Below are positions 56,978 through 64,000 of a DNA stretch of 64,000 nt, one piece after another; positions within the stretch are counted from its first letter, which is position 1, and each line of letters opens with the position of its first letter. Made by a program: the position numbers and the translations under genes. The stretch is taken from contig NZ_JAEMVB010000001.1 of NCBI RefSeq assembly GCF_029215995.1, positions 124,001 through 188,000 of the forward strand. Reading direction: 5' to 3'. The notes under the pieces were generated by a model that made no database searches, had not been told where the DNA came from, and worked only from the letters and a program-made list of their open reading frames with translations. The stretch is from Sulfurimonas sp. SAG-AH-194-L11. Its GTDB lineage: Bacteria > Campylobacterota > Campylobacteria > Campylobacterales > Sulfurimonadaceae.

Positions 56978-58591
56978 ATGGAAAACACCCTTCTTTATAT
57001 CATCGCAGCACTCGGCATCTCCCTTATTGTTAACATTTTTTTAAAAAAGTTAGGTATCTCTCAAATTATTGGTTATATTCTTACAGGTACTATTATAGTT
57101 TACGCTTTTGACTTAAGTCATTCACATGAGTTGGAGTTAATAGGTGAATTTGGTATTGTATTTCTTATGTTTACTATCGGTTTAGAGATATCTTTAGCCA
57201 AGATGGGGAGTATGAAAAAAGATATATTTGGTAATGGTCTTATGCAGGTAGGTGTTAGCACTTTTATCATATATATGCTTGCCTATCATCTCTTTAGTCT
57301 TGACACAACCTCTGCTATCATTATTGCACTTGCATTTTCCCTATCTTCAACAGCAGTAGTTTTAAGTTACCTTAAAAGTTCAAAAGAGATTTATACTCCT
57401 TATGGTCAAAGAGCAACTGGAATTTTGATTTTTCAAGATATAGCTGTTATCCCTATTTTAATCTTTATAGGCTTTTTAACAAGTGAGGCAAATGAGAGTC
57501 TCTATGTTATTTTAGGACATACTATTTTAAGTGCTATTTTTGTAGTTGGACTTCTTTTTGTAGTTGGAAAAAGAGTTGTGACTTATCTCTTGCACTTCTC
57601 TGCTTCCTCTGAGCTTGATGAACTTTTCATGGGTTCGGTACTCTTTATAGTGATAGGGGCTTCTCTTTTTGCAGCTTCTATGGGTTTTACATATTCACTA
57701 GGAGCATTTGTTGCAGGGATGATTATAGCAGAGACAAAGTACCATCATAAGGTTGAGTCGGAGATAGCACCCTTTAAAGACATCTTGCTTGGTACATTTT
57801 TTGTGACAGTTGGAATGAAAATTGATCTGGGAATGTTTCTTGATAATGTTGGAATGATAATTGGATTATTTATTTTAGTTTTTATATTAAAAGCAAGCAT
57901 AATGTATCTACTCTTGCGTTTATCAAACAACAGTGCAACATCACTTAAAAGTGCATTAGCCCTCTCTCAAGTTGGAGAATTTTCATTTGTAATTTTTGCA
58001 GTAGCATCTACGGGAAATATTTTAGAGGATTCTCTTGTAAGTTTACTAGTGTTGATAGTGATATTTTCGATGATGGTAACACCATTTTTTATCACTCGTA
58101 TTAATGATTTTGTACAAAGAGTTGTAAAGGTAACAGATATTGTAACAGATATGACATCTTTAGCATCAAGACAGGATCATGTTATAGTATGTGGATATAG
58201 TATTGTAGGTAAGTTTGTTACACAACAATTAGAAGAGTTAGATGCACCTTATATAGTCGTTGATAATTCAAATAAGCATGTTAAAGAGGCTTTAGATATA
58301 GGGATAGAAGCATATCTAGGGGATGCTTCAAAGAGCCAAATCTTACATGCACTTAATATTGATAAGGCAGCTGCAATCATAGTCACACTTGATAACTTAG
58401 ATAAAAAAAGACTTATCTGTGAAGCAGTTTTAAAACACTCAAAAGATGCAAATTTAATAGTAAAAGTGGTCTCTCTTGAAGAGAAAGAACAGCTTTCTGA
58501 TTTAGGGATTACAACAGTTGTTGATGGGAAGTTAGAAGTTGCAAGAGTACTCGTTGAGCGAATGATTACTTGCCAACTCAATTATAGATAA
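56978..58591 (+). CDS. CPA2 cation/proton antiporter with TrkA-N domain (KefB/YbaL-like)
   Basis: A 537-residue membrane protein with about twelve helices (1-380) of the Na+/H+ exchanger CPA2 family (FTIGLEISLAKM and FQDIAVIPILIFIG) and a cytosolic TrkA-N domain (about 395-520; VIVCGYSIVGKFVTQQL, NAD-binding). Likely K+ or Na+/H+ exchange. The TrkA-C domain is absent. Monocistronic, upstream of flagellin. Confidence 0.9.
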   Translation: MENTLLYIIAALGISLIVNIFLKKLGISQIIGYILTGTIIVYAFDLSHSHELELIGEFGIVFLMFTIGLEISLAKMGSMKKDIFGNGLMQVGVSTFIIYMLAYHLFSLDTTSAIIIALAFSLSSTAVVLSYLKSSKEIYTPYGQRATGILIFQDIAVIPILIFIGFLTSEANESLYVILGHTILSAIFVVGLLFVVGKRVVTYLLHFSASSELDELFMGSVLFIVIGASLFAASMGFTYSLGAFVAGMIIAETKYHHKVESEIAPFKDILLGTFFVTVGMKIDLGMFLDNVGMIIGLFILVFILKASIMYLLLRLSNNSATSLKSALALSQVGEFSFVIFAVASTGNILEDSLVSLLVLIVIFSMMVTPFFITRINDFVQRVVKVTDIVTDMTSLASRQDHVIVCGYSIVGKFVTQQLEELDAPYIVVDNSNKHVKEALDIGIEAYLGDASKSQILHALNIDKAAAIIVTLDNLDKKRLICEAVLKHSKDANLIVKVVSLEEKEQLSDLGITTVVDGKLEVARVLVERMITCQLNYR

Positions 58592-58660
58592 GTACTAGCA
58601 ATTAGACTATTATTTAAAAAAAGAGTATAATTTACTATAAAAAACTCTAAAGGATATCTT
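58592..58660 (+). promoter_or_regulatory. Flagellin promoter region
   Basis: TATAAT in AGAGTATAATTTAC (about 58625-58630) and an AAAGGATATC ribosome site precede the flagellin ATG. I see no clear sigma-28 (CGATAA-type) or sigma-54 (GG-N10-GC) element, so control of this copy may be unlike that of the usual fliC. Confidence 0.4.
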
Positions 58661-59485
58661 ATGAGCTTCTCTCTTAATTCAAATGTCACTTCTGGACAAT
58701 CAAATCTTTATGCCAATAAAAACAATGTAAATATAAACAAAACTCTTAATGCTCTCTCCTCTGGTGATAAACTCACACAAGCAACAAATGATGCAGCGAG
58801 TCTTGCAATTTCTGAGAAACTTCTAGCCTTAGTTGCTGGTTCATCTCAAGGAATACAAAACTCCAATGAGATGGTAGGATTATATCAGGTAGCAGATAGT
58901 GGTCTTATGGGAATTGAAGATAATACACAAAGAGTCCGTGTGCTTACTCTCCAAGCAGCTAATGGTACACTGAGTGCTAGTGATAGAGAAAATATTCAAA
59001 AAGAGATAAATGCTCTGTTTGAGTCCTCTTCGGACATAGCAAACTCTACAAGCTTTAATGGTACGAATCTTCTTGATGGTACAGGAGGCAGTCAAGGTAA
59101 TGGAACCTTTGTAACACAAACTGGAGCAGATAATGGAGATACTCAAAGTACTACGATATCTGACATAAGAACTTCAATTCCAGTGGTAGATGTAACAACT
59201 CAAGCAGGTCGCGATGCCGCTTTAGCCAATATTGACAATGGACTAAAGGCTATGGGTGATACAAGAGCAATTGTAGGTGCTGCTCAAAATAGTTTAATGT
59301 CTAGTATTAGAAATACAAGTGTTAGTCAGATAAACACAGCTTCATCCGCTTCGCAGTTAAGAGATGTTGATTTCGCACTTGAGAGTGCAAACTTTTCAAG
59401 ACAAAATATTTTAGCTCAAACAGGAGCATTCGCTCAAGCTCAAGCTAATAGTAGAAACTCTAATATAGCAACTCTTCTTGGATAA
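58661..59485 (+). CDS. fliC: Flagellin
   Basis: A short flagellin of 274 residues, made of the conserved D0/D1 segments only: N-terminal helices with LNALSSGDKLTQATNDAASLAIS and VGLYQVADSGLMGIEDNTQRV, a small middle part (about 140-185, Gly/Thr-rich), and C-terminal DVDFALESANFSRQNILAQTG with the final ANSRNSNIATLLG. The exposed D2/D3 domains are lacking, so the filament would be smooth. Its position between an antiporter and pyrE, away from other flagellar genes, is typical of scattered Campylobacterota flagellar loci. Confidence 0.9.
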   Translation: MSFSLNSNVTSGQSNLYANKNNVNINKTLNALSSGDKLTQATNDAASLAISEKLLALVAGSSQGIQNSNEMVGLYQVADSGLMGIEDNTQRVRVLTLQAANGTLSASDRENIQKEINALFESSSDIANSTSFNGTNLLDGTGGSQGNGTFVTQTGADNGDTQSTTISDIRTSIPVVDVTTQAGRDAALANIDNGLKAMGDTRAIVGAAQNSLMSSIRNTSVSQINTASSASQLRDVDFALESANFSRQNILAQTGAFAQAQANSRNSNIATLLG

Positions 59486-59498
59486 TCTTTAGGGGGTT

Positions 59499-59544
59499 GT
59501 AGGGACTTTTTGTCCCTGCCTTTAAAATGGGCTTTGCTCATTTT
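59499..59544. terminator. Two tandem hairpins between flagellin and pyrE
   Basis: GTAGGGAC/GTCCCTGC with a T5 loop (59499-59519), then AAAATGGGC/GCTCATTTT with a TTT loop and one G-T pair (59524-59544). They lie between convergent genes and probably end transcription both ways. Confidence 0.7.
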
Positions 59545-59559
59545 GAAGAATAAATAGTA

Positions 59560-60171
59560 TTAATTACCTCTTGATCCTGGTTTGATAGCTTCACTACCAT
59601 CTTTACAGAGTGGACATACATCAGGTGCATACATCTCAAATGTAAAATCAGCTAAAGCAAAAAATGGAATGTCAGTTGGCAGTTTACAGTTAGGCTTCGT
59701 TGTGATGTCTGAGTTCTCGCGTTTACAAAAACCACGGTTAGCAAGAGCTGCTGCTCCTACTATAGTTCCACCAAGTGCTTCGACAGCAAATGCTGCTTCC
59801 ATAGCAGAACCACCAGTTGTAATGATATCTTCACACATTAAAACTCTCTCACCCTTACTGACTTCAAAACCACGTCTAATGGTCATAACACCTTCAACAC
59901 GCTCAGCAAAGATAAAACGCACATCTAACGCAGTAGCAAGAGCAAATCCAGCTATAAGTCCACCGAGTGCAGGTGCACAAACTGTGTCTATTTCTAAACC
60001 ACTCTCTCTTATCTCAACAGCGAGTGCTTCAGCTAAAACTTTAGCAGTTTTAGGATCTTCTAAAACTTTTGCAGATTGGAGATAAAACTGAGAATGATTT
60101 CCAGAGCTTAATTTGAAGTGACCCTCTAAAAGAGCATCAGCATCCATATAGATTTTTTTAACATCCATCAT
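59560..60171 (-). CDS. pyrE: Orotate phosphoribosyltransferase
   Basis: Pyrimidine biosynthesis enzyme joining orotate to PRPP; 203 residues. PRPP motif [17 protein letters not shown] (about 108-124) and [14 protein letters not shown] near the N-terminus. The ATG shares one base with the frr stop (TAATG); a second ATG follows immediately. CxxC in DVCPLCKDG near the C-terminus is a feature of the longer Campylobacterota forms. Confidence 0.95.
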   Translation of the reverse strand: MMDVKKIYMDADALLEGHFKLSSGNHSQFYLQSAKVLEDPKTAKVLAEALAVEIRESGLEIDTVCAPALGGLIAGFALATALDVRFIFAERVEGVMTIRRGFEVSKGERVLMCEDIITTGGSAMEAAFAVEALGGTIVGAAALANRGFCKRENSDITTKPNCKLPTDIPFFALADFTFEMYAPDVCPLCKDGSEAIKPGSRGN

Positions 60172-60728
60172 TAGACCTTTAAAATCTCTTGCTCTTTATC
60201 TTTAAGTGTAGACTCGATTAGAGCGATAAATTTATCAGTAGTCTTCTGAATTTTCTCTTGCCCAGCTTTAGATTCATCTTGAGTAATCTCTTTATCTTTT
60301 TCAAGTTTTTTTATTTTATCGTTAGCATCACGTCTATCATTTCTAATACTGACTTTAGCATTTTCGCCCATATTTTTCATCTGTTTTACAGACTCTTTAC
60401 GTTGATCTACTGTCATAGGTGGAAAAAATAGTTTGATTACATCACCATCATTATTAGGATTTACACCGATATTTGCAGCAAAGATAGCTGACTCTACATC
60501 AGGTAAAAGGTTTTTCTCCCAAGGGTTTACAACTATAGTCGTTGCATCAGTTGCAATTACAGAACCGATTTGATCAAGGGGTGTTGGTGTACCGTAGTAG
60601 TCGATTTTCACATTATCTAAAACAGATATAAGAACTTTTCCAGTTCTTAATGTTTTAAAGTCGCGGTGCATATGGTCAACACTACCTTGCATCTTAGCAT
60701 TACAATCATCAAAAATTTCGTTTAACAT
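60171..60728 (-). CDS. frr: Ribosome recycling factor
   Basis: Splits post-termination ribosomes together with EF-G. 185 residues, standard; triple-helix domain and the small alpha/beta domain ([30 protein letters not shown]) are clear. Coupled to pyrE downstream and 24 bp behind secG. Confidence 0.98.
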   Translation of the reverse strand: MLNEIFDDCNAKMQGSVDHMHRDFKTLRTGKVLISVLDNVKIDYYGTPTPLDQIGSVIATDATTIVVNPWEKNLLPDVESAIFAANIGVNPNNDGDVIKLFFPPMTVDQRKESVKQMKNMGENAKVSIRNDRRDANDKIKKLEKDKEITQDESKAGQEKIQKTTDKFIALIESTLKDKEQEILKV

Positions 60729-60752
60729 GTTCTTTCCTTGTATTTAAAAAGT

Positions 60753-61064
60753 TTATTTACTTGTATTTGTCTCAACTGCTGCAGGTGCTACAATATTTGT
60801 ATTTTCAACCATTGCATCAATGACTGAAGCATCCGCTGCTTGTGAGTACATGTAACCTAAAGTAATTGTATTTACAACAAATAAAAATCCGATAGTAAAA
60901 GTAGCCTTGGCTAAAAAACTACTTGGACCTTTTGCACCAAATACAGAGTCATTTGAGCCACTATATGCGCCAAGACCTATGCTTGAACTTTTTTGTAGAA
61001 GTACAGCGATAACGATTAGTATCACTAAAACGATTTGAACTATGAGTAAAAGACTAGTTGTCAT
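60753..61064 (-). CDS. secG: Protein translocase subunit SecG
   Basis: Small subunit of the SecYEG channel; about 103 residues. Two membrane helices (about 1-22 and 53-75), GLGAYSGS and the Phe-Gly-Ala loop between them, then an Ala/Thr-rich tail. I take the ATG at 61062-61064 (MTTSLLL), preceded by AGGAATC; the open frame extends further upstream to 61124 but would add an unlikely charged head. Confidence 0.92.
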   Translation of the reverse strand: MTTSLLLIVQIVLVILIVIAVLLQKSSSIGLGAYSGSNDSVFGAKGPSSFLAKATFTIGFLFVVNTITLGYMYSQAADASVIDAMVENTNIVAPAAVETNTSK

Positions 61065-61180
61065 TAATAGATTCCTATTATATTTAAAGTGGCGAATTAT
61101 ATCTAAATAAACTTCTATAATCAAACTTATGGTAAAAAGGGTATAATTACGAAAATATTAAAATTTATAAATGGTGTTAA
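61065..61180. promoter_or_regulatory. Divergent promoters of secG and znuA
   Basis: TATAAT on minus at 61096-61101 (for secG) and TATAAT on plus at 61142-61147 (for znuA), each about 30-35 bp from its start. No Zur-type palindrome was recognised. Confidence 0.55.
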
Positions 61181-62164
61181 ATGAAAATCTTTAAAATTGT
61201 AGCTATCCTTTTAGTCGTATTATCCCTCTTCTTAGAGCTTCTTATCTTTAGTGGTGATTCTAAAGAGCAGTCGAACAAACCACTAGTATCTGTGAGTACA
61301 TTCTCCCTGTATGATATAACGAAACATATAGCAGGAGAGAGTGTTCAAATCATAAACATCCTCCCTTTTGGAGTTGACCCACATAGTTTTGAACTTACAC
61401 CAAAAATAATGGCCAACATAGAAAAAAGTAGTTTAGTCTTTTACAGTGGTGCAGGGCTAGAACCTTGGATTGAGAAAATTTCTTTTAGTGTAGAACCTAT
61501 TAATATGAGTAAGTATGTGCATTTAAGAAAGTTAGCAGAGGGTGAGCACCATTCGCATGGACATGATGATGAAGATGAGCATCAAGATGAAGATGAGCAT
61601 GAACATGAACACCATGATGAAGATTGCTCTCATAGTGAACTAGACCCTCACTACTGGTTAGATTTTGAAAATATGCAAAAGATGGTATATGTTGTAAGCG
61701 ATGAACTCATCAAAATTTTACCTCAAAATAAGAGTATGTATGAAAAAAATAGAGATACATATATAAAAATGCTCATTGATTTAGATACTAAGTATAAAAG
61801 CCAACTGCACTCTTGTGAGATGAGAAGTGTCATTTTAAATCATAACTTTTTAGGTTATGTAGCTGATAAATATGATTTTCATGTAAATTCTCTTAATGGA
61901 CTCTCCCCTGAAGCAGAGCCAAGTGCTAGTGATATTAAACGAATTTTACAAGAGATAAAAGAGAGTGGTGTTCATACACTTTTTTATGAGAGTTTTATAA
62001 ATGCAAAAGTGATAGAAAGTATCTCAAGAGATACTCATGTAAAGATAGAAGTATTGCAACCCTTAGGAAACATAACAGCAGATGAAGCAAAAGCAAATGC
62101 TACCTATAACTCTTTGATGCTACAAAACTTAGAGAAACTAAAAAAGGCAATGATTTGTCACTAA
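61181..62164 (+). CDS. znuA: Metal ABC transporter substrate-binding protein (ZnuA-like)
   Basis: Periplasmic binding protein of cluster A-I, 327 residues; signal/anchor helix at about 5-22. Metal-binding His in GVDPHSFELT (about 64) and ELDPHYWLD (about 155), and NHNFLGYVADKY (about 222). A His/Asp/Glu-rich loop (about 121-150) between the first two is typical of zinc-specific ZnuA. First gene of znuACB. Confidence 0.92.
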   Translation: MKIFKIVAILLVVLSLFLELLIFSGDSKEQSNKPLVSVSTFSLYDITKHIAGESVQIINILPFGVDPHSFELTPKIMANIEKSSLVFYSGAGLEPWIEKISFSVEPINMSKYVHLRKLAEGEHHSHGHDDEDEHQDEDEHEHEHHDEDCSHSELDPHYWLDFENMQKMVYVVSDELIKILPQNKSMYEKNRDTYIKMLIDLDTKYKSQLHSCEMRSVILNHNFLGYVADKYDFHVNSLNGLSPEAEPSASDIKRILQEIKESGVHTLFYESFINAKVIESISRDTHVKIEVLQPLGNITADEAKANATYNSLMLQNLEKLKKAMICH

Positions 62165-62934
62165 CATTTAAAGTTCCTATCTTTGATGTAAAAAATTTAA
62201 GTTTTAGAGTTCGTGGTGTAGATATCCTCTCAAATATATCTTTAGAAATTTTTAATGGTGAATATATTGCTATTATTGGACCAAATGGTGGTGGGAAAAC
62301 GACACTTATCCGTATGCTTTTAGGTTTAGAAAAACCAAGTAGTGGAGAAGTAAGACTTTTTGGAAAAAAACTTAAAAGTTTTAAAGAGTGGTACAAGATA
62401 GGTTTTGTACCACAACGAGCATCCTTAGTAGATGAAAACTTTCCAGCAACTGTAGAAGATATAGTAAAAATGGGTAGAGTCGCTAATCGTGGAATTTTTG
62501 CAGGATTTTCTAGTGAAGATGCTAAAATTGTTGAAGATGCCATGCTTAAGATGGATATACTAGATCTTAAATCAAAGATGGTAGGAACACTCTCAGGAGG
62601 GCAACGCCAGCGTGTGATGATAGCACGAGCCTTGGCTTCTAAACCCGAGATACTCATTTTAGATGAGCCAAATACAGGTGTAGATATGGTCTCACAACAG
62701 CGTTTTTACAAACTTTTAGCAAAACTCAATAAAGAAGAGAAGATAACTATAGTTTTTATAACACATGACATAGGCGTGATAGCAGATGATATAGGAAGAC
62801 TTTTTACCATAAATCAAAAAGCAACTATCTGTAATGATCCAAAAGAGACACTCTCTTGTGAAGATATGTCTACTCTGTATGGAATTGATGCGCACCTTAT
62901 TCATAACCATAAGCATGAGGATCACATATGTTAG
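62155..62934 (+). CDS. znuC: Metal ABC transporter ATP-binding protein (ZnuC-like)
   Basis: ATPase of 259 residues with Walker A GPNGGGKTTL (about 42-51), signature LSGGQRQR (about 145) and Walker B ILILDEPN (about 168). TTG start, overlapping the znuA end by 10 bp, so translationally coupled; its last 7 bases overlap znuB. Powers the zinc (or manganese) importer. Confidence 0.93.
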   Translation: MSLTFKVPIFDVKNLSFRVRGVDILSNISLEIFNGEYIAIIGPNGGGKTTLIRMLLGLEKPSSGEVRLFGKKLKSFKEWYKIGFVPQRASLVDENFPATVEDIVKMGRVANRGIFAGFSSEDAKIVEDAMLKMDILDLKSKMVGTLSGGQRQRVMIARALASKPEILILDEPNTGVDMVSQQRFYKLLAKLNKEEKITIVFITHDIGVIADDIGRLFTINQKATICNDPKETLSCEDMSTLYGIDAHLIHNHKHEDHIC

Positions 62935-63725
62935 AAATATTTGAATATGAGTTTATGCAAAGAGCTTTTATAGCAGGTATTTTTATCGCAATACTAGCAT
63001 CTATTAGTGGAACTTTTATAGTCCTTAAGCGCTACTCTCTAATGAGTGAAACTTTGGCTCATTCTGCTTTAGTAGGTGTAGCAGTTGGTCTTGTAGCTGG
63101 TTATAACCCATTATGGGTTGCTGTAATAGTAGCAGTACTCTCTGCTTGGCTTATAGAGTACCTTAGAAGTCATTTTACTCTGTACTCAGATGCAATTCTC
63201 TCTATCATACTCTCAGGCTCTCTAGCATTAGCTGTTATCATAGTCTCTTTAGGTGGAGCATTTAACAACTCACTCTTCTCCTATCTTTTTGGGTCTATAC
63301 TCTCAGTAAGTTATGAAGATGTTATAACAATTGCTCTGTTTGGGACACCTGCCTTAGTTTTATTACTACTTTTTTCCAAAGAACTCTACTTTATTACATA
63401 TGATGAAGAGGTTGCAAAAACGAGTGGTATTAAGGTGAAGCTATTGAACTTCTTACTTGTGACAGTGGTAGCGATTATAATTGCACTCTCTATTCGTGTG
63501 GTAGGAAGTCTTCTTATTGGAGCCCTTATGGTTATCCCAACCTCCGCTGCACTACAGTATAGAGTCGGTTTTAGAAACACTATACTTATCTCTCTATTTT
63601 TTGCACTCTTTAGTGTAGTCTTTGGTATGAGTCTTTCATTTTACTTTTCTCTTCCATCTGGTGCTACAATTGTCTTAACTGTTATCTCCCTCTTTATACT
63701 CTCTCTCATTGTAAATAAAAAATGA
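62928..63725 (+). CDS. znuB: Metal ABC transporter permease (ZnuB-like)
   Basis: Integral permease of 265 residues with about eight helices, ABC-3 family: SGTFIVLKRYSLMSETLAHSA (near 25-45) and IALSIRVVGSLLIGALMVIP (about 188-207) are family hallmarks. Coupled by overlap to znuC and to the methyltransferase gene downstream (ATGA). Confidence 0.94.
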   Translation: MLEIFEYEFMQRAFIAGIFIAILASISGTFIVLKRYSLMSETLAHSALVGVAVGLVAGYNPLWVAVIVAVLSAWLIEYLRSHFTLYSDAILSIILSGSLALAVIIVSLGGAFNNSLFSYLFGSILSVSYEDVITIALFGTPALVLLLLFSKELYFITYDEEVAKTSGIKVKLLNFLLVTVVAIIIALSIRVVGSLLIGALMVIPTSAALQYRVGFRNTILISLFFALFSVVFGMSLSFYFSLPSGATIVLTVISLFILSLIVNKK

Positions 63726-64000
63726 AAATAAGCGAAGAGTTCTCTAAGCATGCTCTTGAGTATGCCTCTCATAATAGTATTCAAAAAAAAGTAATTAACA
63801 AACTTTTAGAAGATATGAAGACACAACCTAAAACTATACTTGATTTGGGTTGTGGTAATGGAAGCTTATGTAAAAGCATTACATGGCCTTATGAACAGTT
63901 TGTAGGGATAGATTTCGCTCCTGCTATGTTAGAGCTACATCCAAAAGCAAAAAATATAGAAGTACTCTATGGTGACTTTAATGATAAAAGATTATTTGAA
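63722..64000 (+). CDS. SAM-dependent methyltransferase, N-terminal part (BioC-like)
   Basis: The first 93 codons are visible. ILDLGCGNGSLC (about 39-50) is SAM motif I and FVGIDFAPAMLE (about 63-74) motif II. The head SKHALEYASHNSIQKKVINKLL resembles BioC, the malonyl-ACP methyltransferase of biotin synthesis, but other small methyltransferases begin similarly. The start overlaps the znuB stop by ATGA. The remainder lies past the window edge. Confidence 0.78.
   Translation, partial: MKISEEFSKHALEYASHNSIQKKVINKLLEDMKTQPKTILDLGCGNGSLCKSITWPYEQFVGIDFAPAMLELHPKAKNIEVLYGDFNDKRLFE

Noticed and set aside
59582-60085. Open frame of 167 codons on plus opposite pyrE
   Set aside because: Antisense shadow of pyrE, low-complexity Ala/Ser composition and no start signal.
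61065-61124. Upstream extension of secG
   Set aside because: The added head is charged and precedes the natural first helix; ATG at 61062-61064 has a good AGGAATC site.
62100-62657. Open frame of 185 codons on minus opposite znuC
   Set aside because: Antisense to the conserved ATPase motifs; Ser/Pro/Phe-rich shadow composition.

Overview
The window is AT-rich chromosomal DNA from a Campylobacterota (Epsilonproteobacteria) bacterium, most likely Sulfurimonas or a close relative. Grounds for this are: dnaA, dnaN and gyrB close together; histidine kinases with the HQWRQP H-box; DnaA boxes of the TTATTCAC type; an RNase J with an Asn/Lys-rich N-terminal extension; sulfur genes (a Tat-exported type II-like sulfide:quinone oxidoreductase and a YeeE/YedE transporter); and flagellar genes (fliW, fliI, flagellin). 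No rRNA, tRNA, IS element, prophage or CRISPR array was seen. The genus is inference; family-level gene calls are mostly strong.

Layout. 1-4428 (minus): signalling operon of a REC-PilZ regulator, an ODP-like diiron metallo-beta-lactamase-fold protein, a PAS histidine kinase and a REC protein cut by the window edge. 4553-9164: typA, cca and a degenerate GGDEF-EAL protein. 9174-19159: origin region with gyrB, dnaN and dnaA on minus; between gyrB and dnaN sits a plus-strand block of a sensor GGDEF-EAL protein and three lipoproteins including LpoB. 19160-28120 (plus): YeeE/YedE, ruvC, an APC permease, TolC-HlyD-ABC2-ABC2 exporter genes and a REC-REC-HD-GYP protein. 28183-33699: ppnP (plus), then trxC, fliW, an unknown gene, nrdA and purB (minus). 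33811-41567: a pseudouridine synthase, two small genes, rlmN, a nucleoside phosphorylase-like gene, hisF, a CZB protein, rsmA and rnj. 41687-47031 (plus): a periplasmic repeat protein followed by a Cache histidine kinase and a REC-PAS-PAS-GGDEF protein. 47096-56860: folE, fliI, then a WD40 protein, sulfide:quinone oxidoreductase, recJ, pyrG and a Cache sensor without output domain (minus). 56978-64000: CPA2 antiporter, flagellin, pyrE-frr-secG (minus), znuACB and the start of a methyltransferase.

Themes. Five proteins can make, break or bind cyclic di-GMP (three in phosphorelay architectures, one with a periplasmic binding domain, one degenerate). The chromosome-maintenance signals go beyond dnaA: DnaA-box clusters on both sides of dnaA, a DnaA-box inverted pair 16 kb away at 34.9 kb, a perfect parS site inside a coding gene at 34.5 kb and a one-base variant at 38.05 kb, so 17-38 kb looks like the origin/segregation domain.

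Best candidates for something undescribed: (i) the 41.7-47.0 kb module with about 14 copies of a TPxDVY-type motif in a secreted protein translationally joined to a kinase and a diguanylate cyclase; (ii) the ODP/PilZ/kinase operon at the left edge; (iii) a tandem array of five hairpins with different stems but the same TAAA loop between ppnP and trxC; (iv) a fragment of an ABC-2 permease 3' end left downstream of an apparently inserted HD-GYP gene.
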